43,319 nucleotides of DNA from Tomitella cavernea (GCF_016599145.1 NZ_JAENKO010000040.1:1-43319), one strand, 5' to 3'. Shown: positions 8,004 to 16,631, counted from the first letter of the stretch. A program made the numbers and translations. The notes: generated by a model not told the origin, from the letters alone.

Positions 8004-9068
8004 CTACTGCCTGCGCCGGCCCGCCACGCGCACTCGCCGCATCCTCCGCCCCGGCCGCAGTCGGCGGCTGGACGCGCCTTGCGAGGCGGCGGGGCGGTCG
8101 AATGCGACGGGCGTGGCCGTTGCGGATGATGCCGTGCTCCGTGCGGGTCCGGGCGTCTTCTCGGCTGGGTGCGCGCGGCCGGACGTATCGACCGAAGATC
8201 GAGGTGCGTTCGGGCCGTAGTCTGCCTCGCTCGTGTCCGCGTCGGGGCGGCCGCGCCGGATCGCGCGCCGTTCGGCCGGCTTGCAATCCCACGCGTCGGG
8301 GTGCGCCGCCACCCAGCGCTGACTGCGCACCGCGAACGGGATGTGCACCAGATACACCGCGACGAGCACCAGCAGCACCACGTACGGGTAGGTGACCAGT
8401 CCGGCGACGGTCACGGCCACGCCGCCGAGCAGCAGCACCGCCGCGCGCCGGGGCACGGATGCGGCCTTCATCGCCAGGGTGGGTATGCGCGAGACGATGA
8501 GTACCGCGGTGAACAGGAGCCACACCATCACCAGCACCTGGTTGGTCCACCATCCGTCGCCCCACTGTTCTTCCGCGGCGATCGGCGCCATCGCCACCAG
8601 CGCCCCGGCCGGCGAGGGCACGCCGACGAAGAAGTCTTTGGTGTAGGAGGGGGCGGTGTCGTCGTCGACGAGCGTGTTGAACCGGGCCAGGCGCAGCACG
8701 ATCGCCACGACGAACAGCAGCGTCGCGATCCACCCCAGCCGGTGTCCCTCGAGGAGGGATACGTAGATGACCAGGGCGGGCGCCACGCCGAAGGAGATCG
8801 CGTCGGACAGCGAGTCCAGCTCGGCCCCGATCTTGGTCGTGGCGTCGAGCATGCGGGCCACGCGCCCGTCGAGCGAATCGAGGATCGCGGCGAGCGCGAT
8901 GAGCGCCAGCGCCACCCCCGGCTTGCCGAGCAGCGCGAAGTGCAGGGCGGACAACCCCGAGCACAGCGCGGCGATGGTGATGGTGCTGGGCAACAGCCGG
9001 ATGGTGCTGATGCGCATGCCCTGGCGGTCGTCGGCGTCCTCGGCGGGCCCGACGACGGGGCCGCTCAC
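8004..9068 (-). CDS. pssA: CDP-diacylglycerol-serine O-phosphatidyltransferase
   Basis: Makes phosphatidylserine from CDP-diacylglycerol and serine in the membrane. The CDP-alcohol phosphotransferase signature DGX2ARX8GX3DX3D is complete (DGRVAR, then GAELDSLSD). Several membrane helices follow, then a disordered, Arg-rich tail of about 80 residues. I start at GTG 9068, whose GTGA overlaps the psd stop and gives translational coupling; ATG 9017 is the alternative. With psd it forms the phosphatidylethanolamine pathway in the usual actinobacterial order. The open frame continues upstream through psd, but that part is a shadow. Confidence 0.93.
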   Translation of the reverse strand: MSGPVVGPAEDADDRQGMRISTIRLLPSTITIAALCSGLSALHFALLGKPGVALALIALAAILDSLDGRVARMLDATTKIGAELDSLSDAISFGVAPALVIYVSLLEGHRLGWIATLLFVVAIVLRLARFNTLVDDDTAPSYTKDFFVGVPSPAGALVAMAPIAAEEQWGDGWWTNQVLVMVWLLFTAVLIVSRIPTLAMKAASVPRRAAVLLLGGVAVTVAGLVTYPYVVLLVLVAVYLVHIPFAVRSQRWVAAHPDAWDCKPAERRAIRRGRPDADTSEADYGPNAPRSSVDTSGRAHPAEKTPGPARSTASSATATPVAFDRPAASQGASSRRLRPGRRMRRVRVAGRRRQ

Positions 9069-9886
9069 CGGTCGGCCCTCCCGGCGTCGCGAGCATCGGG
9101 GCCGGGCGCGTCGGGGGTGGGCGCGCTGTCCGGAAGCTCGGCCAGGACGGTCTCGCCGCCCACCGTGCGCTGTCCGGGCTCGACGAGGATCCGTGACCCG
9201 GCGGGCAGGTACGTGTCCACGCGCGAGCCGAAGCGGATCAGCCCGTAGGTCTCGCCGATCCCGATGGTGGAGCCCTCGCCGGTGCGGCACACGATGCGGC
9301 GCGCCAGCAGTCCCGCGATCTGCACCGCGATCACACGGTGCCCGTCGGGCGTGCGCAGGGCCACGGCGTTGCGTTCGTTCACCTCGGCCGCATCGGGCAG
9401 GTCGGCCGAGAGGAACCGGCCTTTGCGGTACTCGATTCGCTCGACCACGCCGGTGACAGGGGAACGCTGGGTGTGCACGTCCAGGACGGAAAGGAACACG
9501 CCGACACGGGGTAGCGGGGCCTCGCCCATGCCGAGCTCCGCGGGCGGCGGGGCGTGGTCGACGAGCACGGCCTCGCCGTCGGCGGGCGCCACGACGACGC
9601 CGGGGCGCGTGGGCGGGACGCGGCGCGGGTTGCGGAAGAACGCGCCCGTCACCGCGGCGGCGGCGAGGGCGGGACCGCGCACGTACCGCCGTCGTCGGCC
9701 CGCCAACGCCGCGGCCAGGGGCACCGCCACGAATGGCGTCCCCGCGCGGTCCATGGGCGGCACGGTGGTGCGGATCAGGTGCACCGCGTGGGAGAGGGAG
9801 AAGGCGGGCTGCCCGGCGGCCTGCGATCCCGGGGCGCCGGGACTGCCCGGGCCTTCTACGTCGGTGGACTTCGGTCGGCGCGCCAC
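9065..9886 (-). CDS. psd: Phosphatidylserine decarboxylase proenzyme
   Basis: Converts phosphatidylserine to phosphatidylethanolamine. 273 residues of the short actinobacterial type, with PPTRP, PADGEAVLVD, SVLDVHTQRSPV, VQIAGLLARRIVC and the self-cleavage site YGLIRFGS, where the Gly-Ser bond becomes the pyruvoyl group. GTG 9886 begins ARRPKS, as in the mycobacterial protein that starts MARRP, and a GAGGAG lies about 14 bases upstream. It is coupled to pssA downstream and lies 139 bases after moeA on the same strand, the order known from mycobacteria. Confidence 0.93.
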   Translation of the reverse strand: MARRPKSTDVEGPGSPGAPGSQAAGQPAFSLSHAVHLIRTTVPPMDRAGTPFVAVPLAAALAGRRRRYVRGPALAAAAVTGAFFRNPRRVPPTRPGVVVAPADGEAVLVDHAPPPAELGMGEAPLPRVGVFLSVLDVHTQRSPVTGVVERIEYRKGRFLSADLPDAAEVNERNAVALRTPDGHRVIAVQIAGLLARRIVCRTGEGSTIGIGETYGLIRFGSRVDTYLPAGSRILVEPGQRTVGGETVLAELPDSAPTPDAPGPDARDAGRADR

Positions 9887-10025
9887 TGTGTTCAGTCGTC
9901 TCCTCGGTCGCGGCCCCCGCCTGCTGCGGGGTGGCGGGGCATCGGCCCATTGTGCCAACACGCGGCGGCGTCGTCGCACCCGCGCAGGTGAGGGCGTCGA
10001 CGCGGGCGGGGTGGTGGCGGCCGGA

Positions 10026-11261
10026 TCAGACGGTGAGGTCCCTGACGGTGACCTCGGCCCCGGCGTCGAGCGCGGTGGTGTCCGCGGCGATCTCGAGCAG
10101 GCAGTTCGACGCGGCCATCCACCGCAGATGGTGCGACCCGGGAGGCCCGACGGTGGTGACGGTGCCGGCGTCGCGGTCGAATACGCCGCGCCGGAACTGC
10201 GTCTTGCCGGCGGGGGCCACGAGCGGCTCGGAGAGCACCGCGCGCCGACGCGGCCGCTCGGTGTCGCGGTACCCCATCGCCGCACGCAGCGCGGGACGCA
10301 CGAACACCTCGAACGAGACGAGCGAGCTGACGGGATTGCCCGGCAACGTGACGACGGGGGTGCCGTCGACGATTCCCGCCCCCTGCGGCTTGCCCGGCTG
10401 CATGGCCACCCGGACGAACTCGACGCCCCGGCCGGCGAGGGCGTCCTTGACCACCTCGTAGGCGCCCATGCTCACCCCGCCGGAGGTGATGACCAGGTCG
10501 GCGTCGGCGGACCGCAGCACGGACAGGAACGCGTCGGCGTCGTCGGCGACGAAGTGCGCCTGCTCAGCCACGGCCCCGGCCTCGCGCGCCGCGGCCGCCA
10601 GCATGATTCCGTTGGACTCGTGGATCTGCCCGGGCAGCAGGTCGCGGCCCGGTTCCACCAGCTCGCTGCCGGTGGACAGCACCAGCACCTTGAGCGGGGG
10701 CACGACCGTGGCGTGCGGCGCGCCCAGCGCGGACAGCAGGCCGAGCTGCGCGGCGCCCAGTGCGGCACCCGCCTCCAGGACGACGGTGCCGGGGGTGACG
10801 TCGCTGCCGGCGCGCCGGATGTGGCGCCCGGCGGTGGGCGCGCGGCGGATCGCGACGCGGCCGGGGACCGCGTTGGCAGGCGGGGTGCCCGGGGCGGGTC
10901 CGCCGAGGGGGGCGGTGTCTTCGACCGGCACGATCGCGTCAGCCCCCACCGGCAGGGGCGAGCCCGTCATGATGCGGTGCGCGGTGCCCGGATCGAGCGG
11001 CGGGGTGTCGGTACGGCCTGCGGGGATGTCGGCGGCCACCGGCAGGGTGACGGGCTCGTCTTCGGAGGCTGCGGCGACGTCGTGCGCGCGGACGGCGTAT
11101 CCGTCCATCGCCGAGTTGTCGAAGGCGGGGAGTGCGCGCCCGGCGACGAGGTCCGCGGCCAGGGGGCGCCCGGCCGCCTCGGTCAGGGGTAGGTCGGTCG
11201 CGGCAGCGGAACGGGGGAGGAGGGCCGCGACCACGGCGCGGTGCTCGGCAACGGTGCGCAT
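10026..11261 (-). CDS. moeA: Molybdopterin molybdenumtransferase MoeA
   Basis: Inserts molybdate into adenylylated molybdopterin. 411 residues with the family motifs in order: LPAFDNSAMDGYA, IMTGSPLPVGADAIVPVE, STGSELVEPG, ITSGGVSMGAYEVVKD and LPGNPVSSLVSFEVFVRP. Full family length. It probably shares a transcript with psd and pssA. The window also encodes a molybdopterin enzyme (sulfite-oxidase-like, 34961-36592) that would use its product. Confidence 0.96.
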   Translation of the reverse strand: MRTVAEHRAVVAALLPRSAAATDLPLTEAAGRPLAADLVAGRALPAFDNSAMDGYAVRAHDVAAASEDEPVTLPVAADIPAGRTDTPPLDPGTAHRIMTGSPLPVGADAIVPVEDTAPLGGPAPGTPPANAVPGRVAIRRAPTAGRHIRRAGSDVTPGTVVLEAGAALGAAQLGLLSALGAPHATVVPPLKVLVLSTGSELVEPGRDLLPGQIHESNGIMLAAAAREAGAVAEQAHFVADDADAFLSVLRSADADLVITSGGVSMGAYEVVKDALAGRGVEFVRVAMQPGKPQGAGIVDGTPVVTLPGNPVSSLVSFEVFVRPALRAAMGYRDTERPRRRAVLSEPLVAPAGKTQFRRGVFDRDAGTVTTVGPPGSHHLRWMAASNCLLEIAADTTALDAGAEVTVRDLTV

Positions 11262-11299
11262 GAGGCCATTGTGCAGGACGGTCTTGCGGCCGTGGCCCG

Positions 11300-11340
11300 A
11301 CAGGGATAATTTAAGGGGTAATCATTCGGTAATAGACCTC
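11300..11340. promoter_or_regulatory. AT-rich divergent promoter region with phased TAAT motifs
   Basis: In an otherwise GC-rich setting, TAAT occurs at 11307, 11319 and 11330, roughly one helical turn apart, between moeA (minus) and the DUF2249 gene (plus). It is probably the shared promoter or a regulator site. No known operator consensus is recognised. Confidence 0.35.
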
Positions 11341-11383
11341 GGGTCTGGACGTTCGGCGGGCTCGTGGAGATGGAGTGCGGAAC

Positions 11384-11620
11384 ATGGCAGCGGTAGAGGA
11401 TGCGGTCCTGGACGTGCGCACGGAGCCGCCGGCGCGGCGCCACCAGTTGATCTTCGAGAGCTACGGGGCCTGCGGCGCGGGCGAGGGCTTCATCCTGGTC
11501 AACGATCACGACCCGAAGCCGCTGTATTACCAGTTCGCGGCGGAACACGAAGGCGACTTCACCTGGGAATACTTCGAGGAGGGGCCGGAGACGTGGCGGG
11601 TGCGTATCGGACGTCCGTGA
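11384..11620 (+). CDS. DUF2249 domain protein
   Basis: 78 residues from ATG 11384, with GGAG 8 bases upstream (GTG 11375 is an alternative). It carries the DUF2249 pattern HQLIFESYGACGAGEGFILVNDHDPKPLYYQF and GDFTWEYFEEGPETWRVRI in shortened and adapted form. Such domains often occur near nitrogen-oxide, molybdenum or redox genes; the divergent moeA fits. Its exact role is unknown. Confidence 0.85.
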   Translation: MAAVEDAVLDVRTEPPARRHQLIFESYGACGAGEGFILVNDHDPKPLYYQFAAEHEGDFTWEYFEEGPETWRVRIGRP

Positions 11621-11675
11621 GTGGTCGCGTGCGGGCACGCTCCGGCGTCGCGTCGTTCGATCGGGTGACAGTCGC

Positions 11676-12392
11676 ATGCGTGACAGGCGAACGCGGGATA
11701 TTTACCGTGAGTTCGCGCTCCGTTTCTGGCGGCGGTCCGAGGCAGTCATGGTTGATGCCGCGGCCCGTCGTGGTGTGGCACAGCATCCAGGGGCGCGTGC
11801 GCCCGACGAGATGCCGGGCAACGGATTCGGTGACGTGTCGACCGGTTGCACTGTCGACTGGCATGCGGCGACGAACTTCGCGCTCGACAGTTCCGCGACG
11901 GCCGATCTCGACGTGTTCGTGTCGCCCGAGTTCGACTCCGCGGGCTACCTGCGCACCGACAAGTGGGGCGACGCCACTCATATGACCTGGCGCACCGTCG
12001 CCGCCACCGATCGGGCGATCAACGATTTCCCGCTCACGGTCACGCTGCCTGCCGGCTACACCTACGACGAGTCCGACGTGTCCATCAAGCCCGCCGACGA
12101 CACCTGGTTCGGCACCTCGATGCAGACGGACGATTGGGCGACCGGCGTCGGACCCGACGATCTCCAGGTTGCAGGGCCTGTCGTGAACGAGGACGGCACC
12201 TCCACGTTCATGATCACCGCGGTGGGCGGCTCGCTGCCTGCCGACGGCCGGCTTGATCGCCGGCAGCCAGCACCTCACAGGCACCGCGGTGCCTGTGAGG
12301 GCGATGGCCCGTTCTGCGGCGACGGCATCTTCTCCGGATCCCTGGGCTCGCTGTTCGGCGGCGGTTCGCTCGGTTCGCTGTCCGCCGGCTGA
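11676..12392 (+). CDS. GSLGS-tailed exported-protein homologue without a signal peptide
   Basis: The frame encodes 238 residues. The middle (TGCTVDWHAATNFALDSS to about GTSTFMITAVGGSLPADG) looks like a secreted beta-sandwich protein, and the C-terminus ends SGSLGSLFGGGSLGSLSAG, the motif shared with the protein at 14942. The first 50 residues show no signal peptide and read like non-coding sequence. Between 12251 and 12306 high third-position GC moves to the +1 frame, while the GSLGS tail is back in the original frame. Together these suggest damage: a lost N-terminus and possibly two compensating frameshifts around the palindrome at 12273. It may be a pseudogene. Confidence 0.5.
   Translation: MRDRRTRDIYREFALRFWRRSEAVMVDAAARRGVAQHPGARAPDEMPGNGFGDVSTGCTVDWHAATNFALDSSATADLDVFVSPEFDSAGYLRTDKWGDATHMTWRTVAATDRAINDFPLTVTLPAGYTYDESDVSIKPADDTWFGTSMQTDDWATGVGPDDLQVAGPVVNEDGTSTFMITAVGGSLPADGRLDRRQPAPHRHRGACEGDGPFCGDGIFSGSLGSLFGGGSLGSLSAG
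12273..12300. repeat. 28-bp perfect palindrome inside a coding frame
   Basis: Arms CCTCACAGGCACCG and CGGTGCCTGTGAGG abut with no spacer. A further short inverted repeat (GCCGGC, 6-nt gap, GCCGGC) lies just before it. It falls where the coding frame appears to shift. Confidence 0.85.
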
Positions 12393-12422
12393 TCGGGCGG
12401 GCGGCACCGGGCGGGCGGCACT

Positions 12423-12469
12423 ACGCGACGGCGCCCCGCACTCTGCACGAGCGCGGGGCGCCGTCGCGT
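12423..12469. terminator. 17-bp hairpin between GSLGS gene and SRPBCC gene
   Basis: The stem runs from 12423-12439 to 12453-12469 with a core of GCGACGGCGCCCCGC against its complement and a 13-nt loop. It lies between converging genes and can act in both directions. There is no T-run on the plus strand. Confidence 0.7.
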
Positions 12470-12629
12470 CGCTACCGTGTGACGTGGCCTATACGTGAGT
12501 AGCAGGTGCCGACCCATGAGGACGAGCAGGCGTCCGCGGCGCAGGAGCAACCGGCCGGAAGACGGCATGCCGGCAAGATCATGCTGTGCCTCTGACCCGG
12601 CCGGACCTGTTGATGCGGCGGTGCAGAGG

Positions 12630-13094
12630 TCAGGCCGCCTCGGCCTCGCGCTTGATGCGGGCGAGCGTCGCGTCCATGCCCTTGGTGAGGTTCTGCTCGA
12701 ACGGCTCGGTGCCGCCCATGAAGTACTTGACGAGGAACTGCGAGACCTTCGACGTGCCCTCGGGCGCTTCGCGGCGCTCGGTGACGGTGGTGGTGTGGCC
12801 GTCGCTGTTCAGCTCGTAGGACCAGATCGTGCGGTTCTCGTTGACGCGGAACGCGATCTGCTTGTTCGGCTCGTAGCGCACCACCTTGGAGGTCGTCGGC
12901 CACACGCGCCAGCCCGACTTGTTGAGGTTGAACGTCTTGGCGCCCACGCCCACGGGGCCGGTGACGCGCATCTTGCGCGTCATCGGGCTCCACTCGCCCA
13001 TGCGCTTGAGGTCGGAGACGATCGTCCACACCTTCTCCGGGGGCGCTTCGATCTCGATGGTGGCCTTCAACTCGTCGGTCACGGGGTGTTCCAA
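12630..13094 (-). CDS. SRPBCC (START/polyketide-cyclase-like) family protein
   Basis: 154 residues with the SRPBCC pattern: IEIEAPPEKVWTIVSDLKRMGEWSP at the start, VGAKTFNLNKSGWRVW and FRVNENRTIWSYEL in the middle, and a long C-terminal helix (FEQNLTKGMDATLARIKREAE). Such proteins bind hydrophobic ligands in a cavity; the ligand is unknown. It is soluble with no signal peptide. The closest relatives by feel are mycobacterial SRPBCC proteins of unknown role. It converges on the GSLGS gene. Confidence 0.88.
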   Translation of the reverse strand: MEHPVTDELKATIEIEAPPEKVWTIVSDLKRMGEWSPMTRKMRVTGPVGVGAKTFNLNKSGWRVWPTTSKVVRYEPNKQIAFRVNENRTIWSYELNSDGHTTTVTERREAPEGTSKVSQFLVKYFMGGTEPFEQNLTKGMDATLARIKREAEAA

Positions 13095-13305
13095 TCTGTC
13101 CGGGGTCTGAGGGGCGGGCTTCCGTCCCGCTGCGGGCCCGTTATCTGCAACCCGCGTTTACAGCCATGTGGAGCGTAGTGGGCGGAGGCGCTCCCGGCCA
13201 GTGGCAGTCCTCACAACGGTGGCGGGTATCCGACGGTAGACCATCAGGGACGGCCCCGGCCGAAGGCTGCGGGGTTCGATGGCGGGCGGCGAACGGGAGG
13301 GCCCT

Positions 13306-14067
13306 ATGGAGAAAGTCATTTACGCGTTGTGGCGTGACGACGGGGCGGGCGAGGGGGACGTGGCCGCGCGTGACGCGTTCTCGGCCGCGCTGCGCGGTCC
13401 CGTGGCCGAGCGGATCGCCGCGGTCGGGGCGCGGGGCGTGCAGGTGTGCGCCGACGACGGGGCTGTCGCCGACGCGCCGCTGCGGCTGACCACGTTCGAC
13501 CGTCCGGTCTCCGCGTTCGTCGCAGTATGGCTGGACCGGTGCCAGGGGCCCGAACGCCGGCGGATCGAGGAGATCCTGCAATCGCATGCGGGCCGGGCCG
13601 AGGGGTGGCTCGTCACCGAGTCGGTGCCGATGGCGATGCCCGCGCCGGACGGCTGCGGCGCGGGCGCGCGCGTACGCGGGTTCACGGGAGTCGCCCTGCT
13701 GCGGCGCCCCGACGGCATGGACGCGGAACACTGGCGCGCACGCTGGCAGGACCACCACACGCAGGTGGCCATCGACGTGCAGGGCACCTTCGGGTACGTG
13801 CAGAACCTCGTGATCCGCGCGGTGACGGACGGGGCGCCCCCGCTCGCGGCGATCGTCGAGGAACAGTTCCCCGACGCCGCCAAATCCGACATCTACGCCT
13901 TCTACGGCGTCGACCGCGAGCGCGACGACGCCAAGGCGGAGCTCAAACGGCGGACCGACGCGATGGGAGCGTCGACGACCACGTTCGGCGCGGCCGAGAA
14001 GATCGACGTGGTGCCCACCAGCCGGTACATGCCCGTGCCGCCGACATTCGGATCAGCCTTCGGATAG
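13306..14067 (+). CDS. EthD-domain (dimeric alpha/beta barrel) protein
   Basis: 253 residues from ATG 13306, with GGGAGG 5 bases upstream (ATG 13279 is possible). It contains two ferredoxin-like halves. The second has GFTGVALLRRPDGMDAEHWRARWQDHHTQVAID and GYVQNLVIRAVT, typical of EthD/ABM-type barrels, and ends SRYMPVPPTFGSAFG. Probably a cytosolic oxidoreductase or aromatic-ligand protein; substrate unknown. Its 3' end overlaps the converging HicB-like gene by 15 bases. Confidence 0.8.
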   Translation: MEKVIYALWRDDGAGEGDVAARDAFSAALRGPVAERIAAVGARGVQVCADDGAVADAPLRLTTFDRPVSAFVAVWLDRCQGPERRRIEEILQSHAGRAEGWLVTESVPMAMPAPDGCGAGARVRGFTGVALLRRPDGMDAEHWRARWQDHHTQVAIDVQGTFGYVQNLVIRAVTDGAPPLAAIVEEQFPDAAKSDIYAFYGVDRERDDAKAELKRRTDAMGASTTTFGAAEKIDVVPTSRYMPVPPTFGSAFG

Positions 14068-14421
14068 CTGGTGAATGCGCTGGTGCGACAATCCGACCAG
14101 CGCACCTACGTCGCGGTAGCTCGCGCCGCACTCGCGCAATTGGCGGATGCCATCGCGGAGCGTCTCCGCCTCGTTCGCCTGCGCCCTCCGCCGGTGCCGC
14201 CGTGCCTCGTCGATCCGGTGCAGCGTCTCCATGATGGGTAGGGGCCAGGTGATGTCCAGCGCGATGTCGGCGGCGCCGAGGCCTGTCACCGCGCAGATGA
14301 GGTCGGTGGACTTTTCGGCGACATCGCGGATGTTACGAGCGAATGCGACGCGGTCGACGGCGGGAACTTCAAGGGCCCAGCCGTGCGCGTCGGAGTTCAC
14401 CCGTACGGCGAAAGTCTTCAT
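14053..14421 (-). CDS. HicB-like domain with C-terminal helix-turn-helix
   Basis: 122 residues. The N-terminal half (FAVRVNSDAHGWALEVP, then a helix and a short strand IALDITW) matches the HicB partial-RNase-H-like fold. The C-terminal half has a helix-turn-helix (YRDVGALVGLSHQRIHQLSEG), similar to a sigma-region-4 or ParB-like HTH. No HicA-type toxin is visible next to it, so it is an orphan regulator or antitoxin relic. It overlaps the EthD gene tail to tail. Confidence 0.7.
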   Translation of the reverse strand: MKTFAVRVNSDAHGWALEVPAVDRVAFARNIRDVAEKSTDLICAVTGLGAADIALDITWPLPIMETLHRIDEARRHRRRAQANEAETLRDGIRQLRECGASYRDVGALVGLSHQRIHQLSEG

Positions 14422-14941
14422 TTATTTCCGGCCTCTCCGCGGTTCCTGCCCAGTGTTTTTGCGTCATGAGTTGTCTAGCAAGTGTGGACAACGGCAGGCA
14501 AGTCGGGATGGACAGAATTGGTGTGGGGAACGTTTTCGCTCCACACCGTCGTCGTGCCCTACTGATGCCGATCCTGTGGGGCCGTGTGGCAGGCGCCCGT
14601 TCGTGGGGTGAGCGGGACGGCCGGGAAAGACCAGGAAGACCCGGGTTTGCATTGGATTGTCCGCGGGAACCCGCGACCTGTCCGGTGGCGGCCGACCGTC
14701 GTCCGTTCCGTTCCATCGTGCGGGAAAACTATCCCATGAGCCGCTCGTCCACAACCGATGTAGAGCGTTCGGCTGACGCCGAATCTGCAGTTTTCGGGAC
14801 GGCTTCCTTGTTGTCGGACTTCATGTGTATGGTCCCAACCATGACTTGGATTCCGGCGCGTCTTGGCGCGAGGAGCTGCTGCGGAGCCGGGCTTTTCAAC
14901 TGTTTTGTCGAGATCGCGCAAAAGAGAAGGTTGTGAATTTC
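14422..14941. other. 520-base non-coding interval with two hairpins
   Basis: No frame here has convincing coding character, and base composition is less GC-rich than its surroundings. It holds an inverted repeat GGTGTGG/CCACACC (14520-14547) and a tight hairpin CGCGGG-AA-CCCGCG (14662-14675). It must contain the promoter of the exported protein at 14942 and of the minus-strand HicB-like gene; I cannot place the hexamers. Confidence 0.5.
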
Positions 14942-15601
14942 ATGCGTACAGTACGGACTTCGATGCTCGCGGGTATCGGCGCGGTGGCCCTGGCCGGCGC
15001 GTTCGTCGCACCCGGTGTCGCCGCGGCCGCGCCGAGCGGCTCGCTCGGAAGCCTGGGGTCTTCCGGCGGGGAGGGGGCGGCCCCGGAAGCGACCGAGACG
15101 GGGGTCGTCAGCTACTCCCCGGACGAGCGCGTGACCGTCGCGGCCACCGGGTACGACAACTGCACGATCGACTTCACGCTGGGCGCGAAGAACAGCGACG
15201 CGATCAACTGGGTGGCGGACTTCCGCGTGGACGGCGAGGACGCGAAGATCGACGGTGGGGAGGGTGAATTCTTCGACGTGTACCGCCCGGTTGTCACCAA
15301 CCAGGCTGATGCGGCGCAGGCCCTGAACGACAAGTACAGCGACAAGTACGGCTGGAACGTCGCGGTGGATGAGAACACCGTGAACCTCGACGATCTGGGT
15401 ATCGCGCCGACCGAGGACGGCACGCACACGGTCACGTTCAAGATGTACCGGGGCAGCCCCGCGGGTGGATGGGCCGCGGCGGAGGAAAAGGGCTGGGCGG
15501 GACCGGTCACTGTCACCGGCTGCGAGACCACGGCGGGCACCGCTCTGGGCAGCCTGGATCTGTTCGGCAGCCTCGGCAGCCTGTTCGGCACCGAGAAGTA
15601 G
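14942..15601 (+). CDS. Secreted protein with GSLGS motifs
   Basis: 219 residues from ATG 14942, with GAGAAGG 11 bases upstream. A clear Sec signal peptide (RTSMLAGIGAVALAGAFVAP, cleavage after AAA) is followed by GSLGSLGSSG, an acidic beta-rich domain with one pair of cysteines (DNCTIDF and TGCETT), and a C-terminal GSLDLFGSLGSLFG. The repeated GSLGS sequences resemble short envelope-associated motifs of exported proteins in mycolic-acid bacteria. Function unknown. The gene at 11676 looks like a decayed relative. Confidence 0.85.
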   Translation: MRTVRTSMLAGIGAVALAGAFVAPGVAAAAPSGSLGSLGSSGGEGAAPEATETGVVSYSPDERVTVAATGYDNCTIDFTLGAKNSDAINWVADFRVDGEDAKIDGGEGEFFDVYRPVVTNQADAAQALNDKYSDKYGWNVAVDENTVNLDDLGIAPTEDGTHTVTFKMYRGSPAGGWAAAEEKGWAGPVTVTGCETTAGTALGSLDLFGSLGSLFGTEK

Positions 15602-15613
15602 CACTGCAAGTGG

Positions 15614-15655
15614 CAGCGCCGGTCCCGGGAGCGTCCGCCCCCGGAGCCGGCGCTG
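15614..15655. terminator. Hairpin after the secreted GSLGS protein
   Basis: Perfect 9-bp arms CAGCGCCGG and CCGGCGCTG enclose a GC-rich 24-nt interval that can pair further. It starts 13 bases after the stop. Confidence 0.55.
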
Positions 15656-16344
15656 CTGTGCTCGGCGCAGTGAAGGCCGGTGTGCTCGCTCAGCGTCGCA
15701 GGCAGCACTTCGGCGAACCCGTCGCCGTCGAGCGCGAACCCGGCGTGCGAGGCGCGCAACGTCCGCACCGTGAACGGGTTGACCGGGAAACGCTCGTCGG
15801 CTTCGCGGATCATCCTGTCCTGCATGGCGCCCGCCCGACGCCGAGAGCCCCGGGGGTCGCCGACGTTCAGCCCCGCCAGGTCGGGCGGCAGGCTGGAGGA
15901 GAATTCCGGCTCCGTCATGTACCCATACGGTCCCGACCGCTCCACACACGCCCAGGCGGAGACGTAGACCAGCCCGTCGACGAGTTCCGGCGCCACACTG
16001 GCGACCCGGCCGATGGTGATGCCGCCCAGGCTTGCGCCCACCAGGACGACGGGCCCGTGCGCGCGCAGACGCCGGGCGGCTTCGACCACCGCCTCGACGT
16101 TGTCTCCCAGCGTGATCTCCGCGAGCGGAGAGGGTTCAGTCGCCCACGCGTCCAGACCCTGGGGTGCCTGATACGACTGCGAGTCCGGGGTGTCGAGCCC
16201 GTGACCGGGCAGGTCGATGGCGTACGAGCGGACGCCGCGCAGTGCGAGTGCACGCTGGACCGGGGCCCACATGAACGAGCTCGTTCCGGATCCGTGCACG
16301 AACAGATAGGTCGGTGCACCCGCACCGGAGTGGAAAATAGACAT
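15656..16344 (-). pseudogene. Alpha/beta-hydrolase, internally deleted and without its own stop
   Basis: From ATG 16344 it reads as an alpha/beta hydrolase: FVHGSGTSSFMW, AIDLPGHG, the nucleophile elbow VGASLGG and LVYVSAWA. After PPDLAGLNVGDPRGS it jumps directly to DRMIREADERFPVNPFTVRTL and the His-containing SHAGF. Intact relatives have a lid and a catalytic-acid strand between these, so several dozen residues appear to be missing. The frame then has no stop near the expected end and runs antisense into the neighbouring secreted-protein gene to 15112. I read it as a degraded gene; the given 3' limit is where family-like sequence ends. Confidence 0.6.
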
Positions 16345-16560
16345 GCGTGACTGCCTGTCGGTCGAAGGAAGTTCGATCCATCGGCGACACATCGGAGCCG
16401 GCGGGGTTCTGACCGCCGGGTCGGAGGCCCGCTGCAGGGGCGGGCGGAGTGCGCCGGGTCAGTGGGCGCGCAGTCGCATGAACTCGATGAGCATGACGGT
16501 GAGGCTAACAGGGGTGCGCGGCGTCGCTTGCGGATCCGGGCAGCGAACTACTCGGCCCCG

Positions 16561-16626
16561 CCCGCCGATCAAGCAGTTTGTGCACGTTTCCCGCGCGGAT
16601 CATGCAGAAACTGCTTGATCAGCGGG
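16561..16626. repeat. Palindromic element directly downstream of vapC
   Basis: Arms GATCAAGCAGTTT (16567-16579) and AAACTGCTTGATC (16608-16620) are perfect. Pairing extends inward (TGCA/TGCA) and outward (CCCGC/GCGGG) past single mismatches. It ends 5 bases before the vapC stop. Its right half resembles the element upstream of vapB (GCAGAAA, two differing bases, GCTTG). Confidence 0.8.
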
Positions 16627-16631
16627 AACTG

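Noticed and set aside
8004..9950. A 648-residue frame joining psd-region sequence to PssA
   Set aside because: Only the PssA part has family sequence; the upstream part is antisense-frame noise over psd, and the GTG at 9068 overlaps the psd stop.
10468..11985. 505-residue plus-strand frame across moeA and beyond
   Set aside because: Ser/Pro/Ala/Arg-rich shadow of moeA with no domain.
15112..15655. Continuation of the hydrolase frame across the secreted-protein gene
   Set aside because: The sequence there is low-complexity and antisense to a well-supported gene with signal peptide and ribosome site.
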